From JABWBD01 sp040768665 (GTDB lineage: Bacteria; Planctomycetota; Planctomycetia; Pirellulales; Thermoguttaceae): 64,000 nucleotides of DNA. This document shows positions 45,317-56,200 of this stretch, piece after piece. How positions within the stretch are numbered: the stretch's first letter is position 1; each line of letters opens with the position of its first letter. The position numbers and the translations under genes are program-made. Below the pieces are notes generated by a model that worked only from the letters and a program-made list of their open reading frames with translations, made no database searches and had not been told where the DNA came from. The stretch covers positions 1-64,000 of the forward strand of contig JAXGMN010000060.1 in the NCBI GenBank assembly GCA_040768665.1, read 5' to 3'.

Positions 45317-45350
45317 ATCAGCCCGGCTGCTGGGAAGCAGCCGGGCTGAT
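45317..45350. terminator. Bidirectional terminator-like hairpin
   Basis: A perfect 15-bp stem: ATCAGCCCGGCTGCT (45317-45331) and its complement (45336-45350) with a GGGA loop. It lies between the convergent methyltransferase (ends 45230) and ceramidase-like (ends 45380) genes, where a shared terminator is expected. There is no long T-run on either side, so strict intrinsic termination is not proven. Confidence 0.6.
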
Positions 45351-45379
45351 ATGCGGGTAAATTCTCCTCTGCCGCTCGC

Positions 45380-46894
45380 TTACTTCACTTCCGGCGGTAC
45401 GTTGCCATAGGTCCAGGGATTCGTCACCGGCGGGATTTCCGGCGGGACGGGCGGCTTGCCGGGCTTCATATCCTTGACCATGTCGATCGAGGCATCGAGG
45501 ATTTTCCGGCCCGCGGCGACTTCCAGGTTGCTATAGCTGGTAAGCCGTGTTTCATAGCCGCCGCCATGCTCGCCGAGCGCCTCTTCCGTCGGGACATAGC
45601 CGACACAGCCATTGGCTAACTCGACGGGGAACGTGTACTGGAAGGGGCTTTTCGTCTTGAGCTCCAGCCCATACTCAACAAACATTTCGGCCTGGTTCGT
45701 GACGAACATCGCGGGGCCGACCTGGATCGCCTGGACCTCGACTTCCTCAACGACCTCTTTCTTCAGAAGCGCATCCAGCAGCACGATCTCTTTGGCAAAC
45801 GTCCACTCCGTCGCGCCGACGTCCTTCGCGGTTTTCTGGACCAACTCGCGGCATTCCGCGACCCGCGGCGGCGCGGGAACGCGATGGCCGATATCGAGGA
45901 TTCGTGTCCGCGCGTCGAGGGGGCGCATGGCTCCGCGGTGCATGCTCAGCAGGACTTTCACCGCTTCGGCGCCCACGCGTCCGCCGACGATCGGCCCGTC
46001 AATGTTCGGGTACGGACTGAGATTGTCGACCTGAGTGATGTCGCCGCAGTCGCCCTGCAGGAACACGACGACCGCGTCCTGCCCGAGGGCTCCCCGGATC
46101 ACCTGCTCCATGTAGTAGATCCAGTTCGCCGAAAAGCCCTTCGCACCGCAGGTGGCATGACAGGCGTAGTTCACAATGCAGCCGAGCAACTTACCCTCCT
46201 TATCCCAGACGCCGACGACGCCGACCTCAGGATCGATGGGCCCCGCCGGTTCGACGATCTCGGGATTCCGCTTGCCGGGATGGGTAAAGGTGCGACCGTT
46301 GTTCATGCGGAAGCGGCGGTTGAAAGCCACCTTGTCCTCGTGGCCGCACCCGACGCCGCACACGGCTTCGGCTCGCTTCTCGTTCGCCTGGCAGACGGCC
46401 TCGACGATCTGCTCGATCACGCGATTGAGGTACGCGGCGTCGGCACACGACGATTTCTCATACGCAAGTTGCTTGACGAGATCGTCGGCGTGGTCGTATT
46501 CGCCGGGCAGGATCATGCCGGTCGGACCGGAACTGTGCGAATGCGACGCACCGATCAGGACGGCCTCCGGCGAGATCCCGCAACGCTCGTAGATCTGCTT
46601 GCGAGCTTCCAGGGTGGTCTGCCGCCGGATCACCAGGGCGTCGATTCCGACGAGGGCAACGCGTTTCGTTCCGTCGTCGAACACGGCAGCCCGAACCTTG
46701 CAAGGATCCTGCACTGTCTTCACGTAGGATTTGCCGTAGCCTCCCGGTTTTTCCATGCCAGGCTCCGGCGTGATATCGGTTTCGGCAAAACCGACTTTCA
46801 GCAGATTGCCGGGCTCTTCTCCCAGCGAGCAGGCGGGCATCGCGAGGAGGGCCATGCAGACGAATCGGCACATTCCGAGGAGCGTTCGAGGCAT
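45380..46894 (-). CDS. Neutral/alkaline ceramidase-like secreted protein (copy 2)
   Basis: A 504-aa protein from ATG 46894 with AAGGAG upstream. Signal peptide about 1-24 (MCRFVCMALLAMPACSLG). The core resembles copy 1: LLKVGFAETDITPEPGMEKP, RVALVGIDALVIRRQTTLEA, the zinc-site motif GASHSHSSGPTG and the second His in VNYACHATCG. The GDCGDITQVDN segment and a longer C-terminal half (GNVPPEVK end) distinguish it, so the copies are paralogues rather than recent duplicates. Such proteins are abundant in planctomycetes, and their real substrate is unknown; membrane or glycan lipids are possible. It diverges from the sugar-isomerase-like gene across a palindromic element. Confidence 0.85.
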   Translation of the reverse strand: MPRTLLGMCRFVCMALLAMPACSLGEEPGNLLKVGFAETDITPEPGMEKPGGYGKSYVKTVQDPCKVRAAVFDDGTKRVALVGIDALVIRRQTTLEARKQIYERCGISPEAVLIGASHSHSSGPTGMILPGEYDHADDLVKQLAYEKSSCADAAYLNRVIEQIVEAVCQANEKRAEAVCGVGCGHEDKVAFNRRFRMNNGRTFTHPGKRNPEIVEPAGPIDPEVGVVGVWDKEGKLLGCIVNYACHATCGAKGFSANWIYYMEQVIRGALGQDAVVVFLQGDCGDITQVDNLSPYPNIDGPIVGGRVGAEAVKVLLSMHRGAMRPLDARTRILDIGHRVPAPPRVAECRELVQKTAKDVGATEWTFAKEIVLLDALLKKEVVEEVEVQAIQVGPAMFVTNQAEMFVEYGLELKTKSPFQYTFPVELANGCVGYVPTEEALGEHGGGYETRLTSYSNLEVAAGRKILDASIDMVKDMKPGKPPVPPEIPPVTNPWTYGNVPPEVK

Positions 46895-47369
46895 TTGGGG
46901 TCTCCTTTGAGTTCGGGCAGGTGGAACCGTTCATGGGGCGGCCGGGGACTGGTCCATTTTTCGGCCGGTTCAGGCATTTTGGCGCGAAAGACATTCGCCG
47001 AAAACATGGACCTGTCCCCCTCTCTGCTGTCCCGTGAACGGTTACGGGCAGGTTGCGTCAGCCGGGATTGGAGACTTGATTGTCGGGCGGCTGTCGGGGG
47101 ATGTCAAGGAAACCGCGAAGCAAGAGGCCCCAACTTTCCTGGCGCACGGCAGTTAAGACTGCTTGCACGATGCGCGCAACTGCGCAAGAACCGTTGCGCC
47201 AGGATTTACCGGGGGGAACCCGACCGCGTCGGCCGCGATATTCGCCGATCGCTCTTCCCCTTGGCCGAGCCTGCGGGCCTTGCAACGCTCGCTTGTTCCG
47301 TGCACGATATTGGCGGCGGCACTCGTCGACCCCAAACAATACTCCACGACTTCACGAAAGGGCCCCGTG
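46895..47369. other. Intergenic, divergent region with palindromic element
   Basis: A 475-base gap between divergent genes. It contains the palindrome at 46921-47045. The rest (47046-47369) includes GTTGCGCCAGG-type inverted words and leads to the isomerase start, with GAAAGGG about 8 bases before. No gene was seen; an upstream extension of the isomerase frame runs through non-homologous sequence. Confidence 0.5.
46921..47045. repeat. 125-bp palindromic MITE/REP-like element
   Basis: Outer words GGAACCGTTCATGG and CCCGTGAACGGTTAC, inner pair GGGGACTGGTCCATTTTTCG and CGAAAACATGGACCTGTCCC: the same nested design as 21391-21513. The two copies align in reverse orientation. It sits in the promoter gap of the ceramidase/isomerase pair. 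Confidence 0.75.
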
Positions 47370-48854
47370 ATGACGCGACTGTTCCAATCCGAAGACGCCG
47401 AGGGATGCACCTGTGGCTGTGACCGGAGAGATTTCCTCTCGGCCATCGGCATGGCTGCCGGCACGCTTGCTTTTCACGCGGTCCAGACGCGAGCGGACAA
47501 CCCCGAACCGCCGCCGCAAAAAACCCCCGCGGTCGTCCGCGCGGTTTTTCTCTATCCGCCCTCTCAGACCTTCGGCGGCCCTGATGGCTGGTGGAGTTGG
47601 CCCGGCAACGAGTTCGACGCCGAGAATCGCCACAAACAGTACGCCGCCGCTCTTGGTGCGGCGGCGGAGAAGATGGGAATAAGAATCGTCTGCGACGGAT
47701 CTGCCGTGTCCAACGCCGAGGATGCCCAAAAGGTCGCCCGAGAGGTTCAGGCTGCCAGGCCCGACGGCCTGCTTTTGATTATGTTTTACAACCGCAGCCT
47801 CGGCGACGCGGATCTCCTTTTGAAAACCGCCGAGGAACTGGACATTCCCGCTGTGTTCTTCGTCGGTCTGGGCGTGAAGCACGGATCGGTGGCCCAGTAC
47901 CGCCGGCCGGGCGTTTACTTCATTCAGTCGCTCGACAACCTGGAGGCAATCCAATACGGTCTGCGGATGATCCATGCCAGGAAGCGGATGAGTCAGGCGT
48001 GCCTGCTAAGCATCACCGAGGCCCCCGAACCCCGCGAAGGAACCGAGGCATTCTTCGGCACCACCGTTCGCGTGATTCCCTTCGCCCGTTATGCCGAGGA
48101 GTTTCACAAGGTCTCGATCGGCGAGGAGGGGAAGGCCCTGATTGCTTCCGTCACGGGCGGCGCCAAGGAGATCCGTGGCATCACCCAGGAGTCCTTGGAC
48201 AATGCCGCGCGCGCCCACCTGGCGCTGAAAAAGCTCCTCGCCGACGAGCAGGCCGACGGCGTGACGATGAACTGCCTGAGGCGCGGAATGCTCAAGCCGT
48301 GCATCAGCTTCGCCACGCTGAACGGACAGCTCATTCCCGCCGCATGCGAAAACGACCTGCCCGCCGTCTACACGCAGTTGCTCGGCCAGTTGCTCACCGG
48401 GCGGCCGGGCTTCCAGCATAACCCGTGCTACGATACGGAGAAAAACCACTACTACGCATCTCACTGCACCTGCGCCACGAAGCTTTACGGTCCCGATGGA
48501 GCCGAACTGCCTTACCTGCTTCGCCGCTTTGCGCACACCAACGAAGGGAGCTGCGCAATCCAGGTCTTCTGGAGTCCCGGCGACCCGGTCACCATGGTCC
48601 GCTACTATCCGGGCGACCCGCCGTCGCTCGACGTGTACGCGGGCAAGGTCGTCGCATCGCATCCCATGCCGCCTGCCGCGGGATGCACGACGAACGTCGA
48701 AATCGAACTCGGCGACCGCGACGACGCCTGCATGGTCCGCGGACACCACAACCTGCTTTTCTGCGGAGACTACGCCCGGCAGTTCCGCCTCTTCGCCCAG
48801 CTCTACAAGATGAAGCTGGTCGACAGCGGATTCCGCGGCCCGTGGCCGGTATAA
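47370..48854 (+). CDS. Tat-exported sugar-isomerase-like protein (FucI/AraA-like fold)
   Basis: A 494-aa protein from ATG 47370 (GTG 47367 is an alternative). The N-terminus CDRRDFLSAIGMAAGTLAFH is a Tat signal; a Cys-rich EGCTCGCDRR precedes it. The body resembles the L-fucose/L-arabinose isomerase superfamily: VVRAVFLYPP, WSWPGNEFDAENRHKQYAAA, PDGLLLIMFYNRSLGDADLL, then the C-terminal ACENDLPAVYTQLLGQLLTG, PGFQHNPCYDTEKNHYYASH and MVRGHHNLLFCGDYARQF. Metal-ligand candidates (E in ACENDLP, H in SHCTC, H in GHHNL) are present. Isomerase activity is not proven for exported relatives. It pairs with a ceramidase-like gene, as does its pseudogene relative at 12234. Confidence 0.72.
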   Translation: MTRLFQSEDAEGCTCGCDRRDFLSAIGMAAGTLAFHAVQTRADNPEPPPQKTPAVVRAVFLYPPSQTFGGPDGWWSWPGNEFDAENRHKQYAAALGAAAEKMGIRIVCDGSAVSNAEDAQKVAREVQAARPDGLLLIMFYNRSLGDADLLLKTAEELDIPAVFFVGLGVKHGSVAQYRRPGVYFIQSLDNLEAIQYGLRMIHARKRMSQACLLSITEAPEPREGTEAFFGTTVRVIPFARYAEEFHKVSIGEEGKALIASVTGGAKEIRGITQESLDNAARAHLALKKLLADEQADGVTMNCLRRGMLKPCISFATLNGQLIPAACENDLPAVYTQLLGQLLTGRPGFQHNPCYDTEKNHYYASHCTCATKLYGPDGAELPYLLRRFAHTNEGSCAIQVFWSPGDPVTMVRYYPGDPPSLDVYAGKVVASHPMPPAAGCTTNVEIELGDRDDACMVRGHHNLLFCGDYARQFRLFAQLYKMKLVDSGFRGPWPV

Positions 48855-48887
48855 GCCACCGGGCCGCCTCGACCACGATCCGGTCGT

Positions 48888-49631
48888 CTACTGGGCGACC
48901 TTTCCCGTGGCAGCCCACTCCGCGCCGCGGGCAACAAGCTGCCGCACTGCCGGGTTCAGGATCGCCTTGGCGTCGTGGCCGAACGCGTTGTGCACGACCC
49001 GGCCCTTGCCGTACGGCCGCGTGAAAACCAACGGCTCGGTGCGCCCGCTCCAGTCGGAGTCGGCGGTGACGAGCACGTGGATCTCTTCGTCGCCCAGAAG
49101 CTTCGCGTACAACTCGTCGTCGACGTCGAAATCGCCGATCCCCTTGGTGATCGGGTGCTCGCGGTCGACCACCTTGGAGCGGAACACGCTCCGCGGCCCG
49201 TGCCCCGACTTGCCCATCACCCAGTGCCGCCCGCAGAGCTTACCGAACTCTTCCCATTCCTTGAAGGACGCGCTGGCCAGGTGCTGCACGTAAAAACCTT
49301 TGCCGTTCTTGACGAACTCCAGGAGGTTTTCTTGAGCCTGCGCGGTGATCGAGGGAAGACTGCGGTTGTACAGCGTGAACACGATCACGTCGTAGTTGTC
49401 CAGGGCCGCCTTCGATTCCAGGATCAACGGATCCTCGCTGGCCCGGACCTCGAACCGGCCCGACGCCTCCAGGGCCTCGCGCGTCGAAGCCGCGATCTCC
49501 TTCCAATTGTGCGAGGCTACATCGTCACCGGTAATCAGCAGAGCCTTGATCTTTGCTTCCTCCGCCACGGCCGTCGACACCGCGGCCAACACGACTGACA
49601 GGACGATCAAAACGGACGCGATGCGCTGCAT
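48888..49631 (-). CDS. ThuA-domain secreted protein
   Basis: A 247-aa protein from ATG 49631 with AAGGAG upstream; the long upstream open frame (to 50603) is not coding. Signal peptide about 1-23 (ASVLIVLSVVLAAVSTAVAE). The ThuA (trehalose-utilisation, class-I-GAT-like flavodoxin fold) pattern is complete: KALLITGDDVASHNWKEIAA, NYDVIVFTLYNRS, FVKNGKGFYVQHLAS, then HWVMGKSGHGP, HPITKGIGDFDVDDELYAKL, TADSDWSGRTEPLVFTRPYG and the terminal GRVVHNAFGHDAK. Members are linked to glycan and sugar-acid degradation in planctomycetes. It is convergent with the isomerase-like gene, their stops 33 bases apart. Confidence 0.9.
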   Translation of the reverse strand: MQRIASVLIVLSVVLAAVSTAVAEEAKIKALLITGDDVASHNWKEIAASTREALEASGRFEVRASEDPLILESKAALDNYDVIVFTLYNRSLPSITAQAQENLLEFVKNGKGFYVQHLASASFKEWEEFGKLCGRHWVMGKSGHGPRSVFRSKVVDREHPITKGIGDFDVDDELYAKLLGDEEIHVLVTADSDWSGRTEPLVFTRPYGKGRVVHNAFGHDAKAILNPAVRQLVARGAEWAATGKVAQ

Positions 49632-50283
49632 GGATAGCTCCTTCAAAAGGGAAAAACGACTCATCAGCCCAGACTGCCCATTGTAGTCCGGGCCTTGCCG
49701 ACTGCAAGGGCTCGAGCGGCTTGCTGCCGCGACCTCCCCGATTCGCCGTAACCGTTGACGAGGCAAGACGGAGGGGGTGAGTTCCAGGTTTTCGGAGAAG
49801 AGCTTTGCCGCCAAAATGCATACGTCGACCGGGTCTTTGCCTGGTGGGAATGATGCGTCTTCAGGAGGTGCATGGGTAGTTTGCCTCAAAAACCATCGGG
49901 CCGGGACTGACTTGCTCGCGACTCGTCTCGCAAGCTCGAATGGCATCACCTTTTGGAGGTATATTGACTTCCGGCTCCTTGATGCATCAATTCCTGGACA
50001 AATGCGACACAGCACGAGTACCGTGGCTACGGCACGGCTTGCGAAACAGGAAAGTGGCTGAAATTGGCGCCATCCGACGATGCCCCGGTCGGTTGGCGCA
50101 CCTGCGGTGCGCAAGGATGCACGCACACCCTGATACGAGCATGACCAACTTGGTTGTGCTCTTTGAGGACGCATTGGTCCGCTAATAGGCCTCATTCTCT
50201 GTGATTCGGCCGGATCACCGGTATACCGGCTTCTGTCGTCTGTTGGCGGCATTTGCATAGGTCGAATTGCGAAAGGACGGGGC
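49632..50283. other. Intergenic region before the giant gene
   Basis: About 650 bases without a supportable gene. 49748-49827 holds a half copy of the palindromic element. The remainder shows scattered short frames only. The likely ribosome-binding site for the next gene (AAGGAC) is at its end. The promoter could not be located. Confidence 0.5.
49748..49827. repeat. Half copy of the MITE/REP-like element
   Basis: GTAACCGTTGACGAGGCAAG and GGAGGGGGTGAGTTCCAGGT followed by TTTTCGG match the left half of the element at 21391, with substitutions. The opposite arm is not present, so this copy is decayed or truncated. Confidence 0.55.
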
Positions 50284-53200
50284 ATGTCGACACAATCTTG
50301 GCTGCGGACGTTCGCTTGCGCGCTTTGGCAAGATACCAAGTCGAGGAATCGGAGACCACAGAGACGGCGCACGTGTCCTTCCAGGCATGGCGACCTTGTT
50401 CTCGAACTACTGGAAGATCGCAGACTCCTCTCCGTTCTCGGGTACTCAACGTACTGGGGCGGCAGCCGCAATGAAACCGCGGGCGGCATCGCCACCGACT
50501 CCGATGGCAATACGTACGTGGCGGGAACCACGTATTCGGCGAACTTGCCCGGCAGCAGCGGTCCGGACTTGCAAGTCGGGCGTGCCTTTGTGACCAAGTT
50601 CACCGCTTCGGGCCAGGTCGCCTATTCGACCATACTCGGCCCGACCCCGAAGTGGGATGATACAGGGTTCGCCGAGTCGAAGGGCTTCGACCTGGTGATT
50701 GGGCCCGACGACTTGCCGCTTGTCAGCTTCGAGACGTTTGAGACGCAAACCGTCAGCGGGTTCCCGCTCCCCGGGCCGCGCTTCCTGCACGTTGCAAAGC
50801 TCTCGGACGTAGGGGTACCGACGTTCGACACGATTGCGCCGGTGCTCGACGTCGCGGATCACTTGGCGCCCTATAGTTTCACGGCCGTTCATCTCGCTGT
50901 CGACGACACGGGTGGAGCGTATGCGGCGTACACCGCGCTGCGAGAGACGTTCGGCGGCGGAGTTGCGCTCGATCCCTACATTACGAAGGTGGCGCCGAAC
51001 GGTGCCGTCGAGTTCACCGAAGCGTTGCTGATCTCGGTCGGTGATCTCGCTCTGGATAACGAGCGGAACATTTACGTGGCCACCACCACCAGTCTCAACG
51101 ATCTGCCCGTTACGGCCGGCGCATTTCAGCCCGAGAAGAACGCCGTCAATCCTGACCGGACGGACATTTGGATCGCCAAACTCGATCCGACCGCGTCCGC
51201 CCTGCTTGGCGCTACCTACCTTGGCGGAGCGCACAACGACACGATCGGGGCTTTGGCGATCAGCCCGAACCAAACCGGGCTGGTCTATCTCGTCGGTACG
51301 ACGGAGTCGGACGACTTTCCTGTTCAGAACCCGCTCCAGCCGAGGCCGACTCCGGATTCGGGCATCGGCGATACGGAATTCTCCACCGATGCCTTTGTCG
51401 CGGCGCTCGACCTGACCGTTTCGCCGGAAGTGTCCACTATGAAGTTGCTGTCCTCCACCTATTTTGGAGGCAGCCGAGGTGATTTCCTCACCGACGTCGC
51501 GATAGACGCTGCGGGCAGTGTGTACGTGGTTGGATCGACGAACTCAGCCGATTTGCCGCTGGCCAACCCGCTCCAGCCGGCGTGGAACGACGGGCCCATT
51601 TTCCACGAGCTTGGTTCTGCGATCGTGGCCCACGACCTGATCGCGGCCAAGTTCGACGCCTCGTTGACCGGGCTGGAGTTCTCGACCTACTTGGGCGGCA
51701 GCGGCCACGACTACCAGGCCCGACTGGCTGTTGATCCGAACGGGACGATCCACGTCGCCGCTCATTCGGCAGGCAAAGTGCATGACATCAACGGCAATGC
51801 CGTCTCGACGGCGGACTTTCCCGTTTTGAATGCCGTGCAGACGACATTCGGTGGCGGCGATCCCGGGCTCGGCAGTCTGGAAACCGACGCCGTCGTACTG
51901 GCGATCGGGCAGCGGGGTGTGGTTTCGGGAATCGGCTCGCGGGCAACGCTGGGACGTGAATTCAACGACATCGTCGCCAATTTCAACAGTTTCCGGCACA
52001 CGGCAAGTCCCGACGACTTTACCGCGACGATCCACTGGGGCGACGGAACGACCTCCGCCGGTACGGTTTCGCGTCCCAGTTCGGGCATTCCAACCTTCCT
52101 CGTCTCCGGGACGCACGTCTACAACACACCGGGGGCGTTTCCGGTGGTCGTCGAGGTTGAGGATCACTTGGCGCCGAAACTTTCGCCGATCCGCAATATC
52201 AATGTTTCACGAAACGACATGAGCCAGACGGGCGGCTCGATTGCCGTTGATCCGACCGATCCGAGTCGTTTGTTTGCGGCGATGACGGACGAGCAAGGGG
52301 TCGCCAACGCGGCGTCGGGCAGCGACGGCGGCATCCTCGTCGCCACGAGCCGTAACGGCGGCCAGACGTGGACCCCTCGCGTCATCGGCAATGCGGCCGA
52401 TGAGGTTCTGCCGCGGGCGGCGGGCGACCCCGACGTGCTGTTCGACGATTTCGGCAACCTGTTCCTGGCTTACCGGGGCGTCGAAGGAAACAACATCGTC
52501 GTCGCCTGGAGCACCGACGGAGGCGCCACGTTCGAGGCAGCCGCTTTCGAGGAATTGGTACCGCCGGGCAGCACGGGCGGCACCGGAACATCGGCGGTCG
52601 GCAGCCCGAAGCTCGCCTTCGGCGCCGCCAACCACGAGATTTGGGTTGCGTTCGAGGATCTTGCCAATGGGCTCATCCTTGCGGCGGGCGCGGGGGTTGG
52701 CGGTGTCGGCGATGTGGGCAGTTTTGCTTTGAAAACGGTGTCCGGGTCGAACGACGGCGCGTCAAGCGATATCGCGATCGGTCCCAACGGCGAAGTGGCG
52801 GTGATCTGGCAAGCGGTTCCGGTCGGCGCGAGCACGGCCCAACTCCTTGCCAGTTTCGATCTCGACGGGCTCGGCACGGGCGAGTTCGCCATGCCAACTA
52901 CCGTGGACACGAGCACCACCAACGGCGAACTCACGACGCCCGCCCAACAGAGTCCGGTGCCGCTCGGGGCGACACTCGCGTGGGATACGAGCGACGGCCC
53001 GCATCGCGGCCGCCTGTACGCCGCCTATGTGGACATGGCCGACGACGTCGCCAGCGGCGGTCCGGAACTGACCCTCCTGACGACGTTTACGGACGATCTG
53101 GGCGTCGATTGGAGCGACCCGAGTCGCGTCACGCTCGATGCCCAGTTCCAGAGCATGTTTCTGCCGTCGATCGCGCTGGATCCCGAGACCGGCAACGTTG

Positions 53201-56200
53201 CCGTCGGATGGTACGGCACGCGCGGCCCACTCGGCACGGTCGTGACTGCCGCCGATTTCTTCGTCGCTACGACCACGGATGGTCAAGCGTTTTCGGAACC
53301 GCAGCAGGTAAACGCTGGTGCGATGGATGCCTTCGATCCAGCGTTGTCGGCGTATGGCATGGCAAATGGATTTGGGGAAGCGCCTTCCATGGCATTCTTG
53401 AACCGGCGGCTCTACCCGGTCTGGTCGGACAACAGTGCGCTGGGCGGTGAGAACTACTACCCGTCGCAATTCGAAGTCGCGACGTCCATCGTCGGCGTGA
53501 TCGACGTCCGGGTGCCTCCGGTTGCGATTCGACCGCGGGCAATCCATGCGATCCGAGGCGAGACGTTCGACGGCACGGTCGCAACGTTCACGCATCCGGA
53601 CGGCGGCCTGAGACCCGGCGATTTCACCGCGATGATCCATTGGGGGGACGGCGCCGAATCCCCCGGCACGATCACTCAGCCCGGCGGACCCAACACCGAG
53701 TTCTCCGTGAGCGGAAGCCATGTCTTCGCAGATGCCGGGGCGTTTCCGGTCTGGATCGAAGTACACGACAACGTTCACAACCTCGCAGCCACTCCGGTCA
53801 GCAGCGTCAACGCAGAACGGGGCTCGCAGGCCGAGGCCACGATCGCCATCGACCCGACGAATCCCGACCGCGTGTTCGCCGCCGGCGTCCACGTGAACTT
53901 CCAGTGGCCGATCGGGATCCCGGTCGCTACGAGCGAGGACGGCGGCGTCACTTGGACTTCCGGCACGATTGCGGATGGCAGCGACGGACTTCCCCCTTCG
54001 ATCGGCGACCCCAAAGTGGTGTTCGATCAGTACGGCAACCTGTTCCTCACCTATCTCACACCAAGTCCCCAGCGCGACGTCGTCGTGCTGCTTTCGACCA
54101 ATGGCGGCCAGGATTTCACGCTGTTGGCCACGTTCACCGACGTGGACGGGGCCGACCAGCCTTCGATTGCCGTCGGTCCTGGTGAAGGCGGCACGGAGGG
54201 GAGTGTCTGGCTGACCTGGGAGCGCGGCCAACACCCATTCCAGATCATCATGGCGGCCGGGGCGCCGGTGCACGGGCTGGGCGCCGTCGGCGGATTCGGC
54301 CAGCGACTCGTTGCGCCACTCTCCGCCGACGGGTTCTATCGCAATTTCGGCGACATCGCCGTCGGGCCCGACGGCCAGGTGCTCCTTACTTACGTCAAAG
54401 GTGTCCCGGGTGCAACGCTGGTCGGGCCGGCCGAGGTCGTGGTCCACCTCGACCCGGACGGCCTCGGCCTCGAGCCGTTCGGATCGGCGGTCGTCGCATC
54501 GACCGTGAACATCGGCGCGAACCTGCCGATCCCCGCTCAGGCGGTTCGCACGATCGATACCGAGGGCAATCTCGCCTGGGACCGCAGCGAGGGTGGGCAC
54601 CGCGGGCGCGTCTACCTCGTCTACACCGACTCGCCGGCCGTGGGTAGTGCCGATACCGACATCTTCATTCGAGCCTCGGACGATAATGGGCAGAACTGGG
54701 GCGAGCCGATCCAGGTCCATGATGACGACCCGCTGAGCCAGTTCCTGCCCTCCGTGGCGGTCGATCAGAGCAGCGGGAATGTCGGCGTCGGCTGGCACAC
54801 GGCCGTCGAGCCGGCGAACGTCCGCACGCGATTCGCGGCCACGCTGAGCGACGACGGCGGCTCCAACTTCCGGCTGGCGTACGCGGTCAGCCCCGGCGAC
54901 TCCGACGCCACCAATCCGGCGATCGACCCTCGCGGGGCAAACTTCCAGTACGGCGACTATACGGGGATCGCATTCGTCGACGGCGTGTTGCAGCCGATCT
55001 GGGCGGACAACAGCGCCGAGTTGGCCGCGAATCCGGACCCCCCTCGCTTCGATCTGGCCAACGCGCGGATCGCCGTGGCCGAGGTCACCCGCGCCCCGCT
55101 GGTCGTCGAAACTTTCGACGTCGAGGACGTGGAAGGCAACGAGTTCACCGCAGAGGTCGCGACTTTCACCGATCCGGAAGGTGGTGGCGCCGCGAGCGAC
55201 TACAAGGCAATGATTCATTGGGGCGACGGCAGCGAGGATTCCGAGGGAACCATCCAGCAGCAGCCCGATGGCTCGTTCAACGTGCTCGGCACGCACCAAT
55301 ACGAGGACTTTGGCACCTGGTCGATCAGCATCACGATCACGGGGAACCGCACTCGAGGCGAAGGCACCGCGACGGCGACCATCGAAAACGCGCCTTTGGA
55401 CGTGGTGATCCCGGCCGGCCTCCGCGTGGTCCGCGAGATGGAGTTCACCAAGGTTGTCGCCACGCTCAGCGATCTCAACCTCAAGAGCACCGCCTCCGAT
55501 GTTATTGTCACGATCGAGTGGGGCGACGGCTCCGGATCGCTTGCCACGCTGGAACTCCAGCCGGGCAGCGGCGAGGCCGGCGCTCCCAATACCTTCAACA
55601 TTTCCGGCACGCACAAGTATCTCTCGGAAGAGACCTTCACGATCAACGTGTCGGTCCTGGAAAGGGAAAGCGGACAAGTGCTCGCCAGGCAGGGCGAGCT
55701 GGTAAGCGGCGATCCGCCGCTGATCGTCAATCCCGGACAATTCCTCGACATCGAAGCCCTGGCGGGGATCAACACGGGTGACCTCGTGCTGGTCACCTTC
55801 GAGCGTCCCGACGACATCGAAGTGCCGCTGGACACGACGGTGGGCGAATACACGGCCACGATCAACTGGGGTGACGGCAACGTCGATGCGGGCATCACGC
55901 CGTTTGTGACCAGTGAAGATGTCACCGTCGTCGGCCGCCACACCTATACCACTGTGGGCGAATACTTCCCGACAGTCACGCTGGTGGACGATAGCGGCGG
56001 TTTCTTTTCCGCCCCCTTGATCGCCACCGTCGAACTCGACGTCACCAGCGTGGTCCGCGCGGTCGGCTCCGGCCTGATCTACAATCCGGCGACCGAGCGG
56101 TTCGTCGGCGAGCTAACCATCACGAACACGAGCGGGGCGGACCTCCCGGGGCCGTTCTTTGCCGTGTTCCACGACCTCCCGGAAGGCGTGACGCTCGCCA

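Noticed and set aside
45884..47422. A 512-codon plus-strand frame
   Set aside because: Antisense to the ceramidase-like gene and running through the palindrome into the isomerase gene in the wrong frame.
49632..50603. Upstream extension of the ThuA frame
   Set aside because: The ATG at 49631 has an AAGGAG box and a signal peptide directly after it; the extension passes through a repeat and has no protein-like sequence.
52762..55941. A 1059-codon minus-strand open frame
   Set aside because: It lies wholly antisense to the giant plus-strand frame, whose PKD and BNR modules are unmistakable; high GC produces long antisense frames here.
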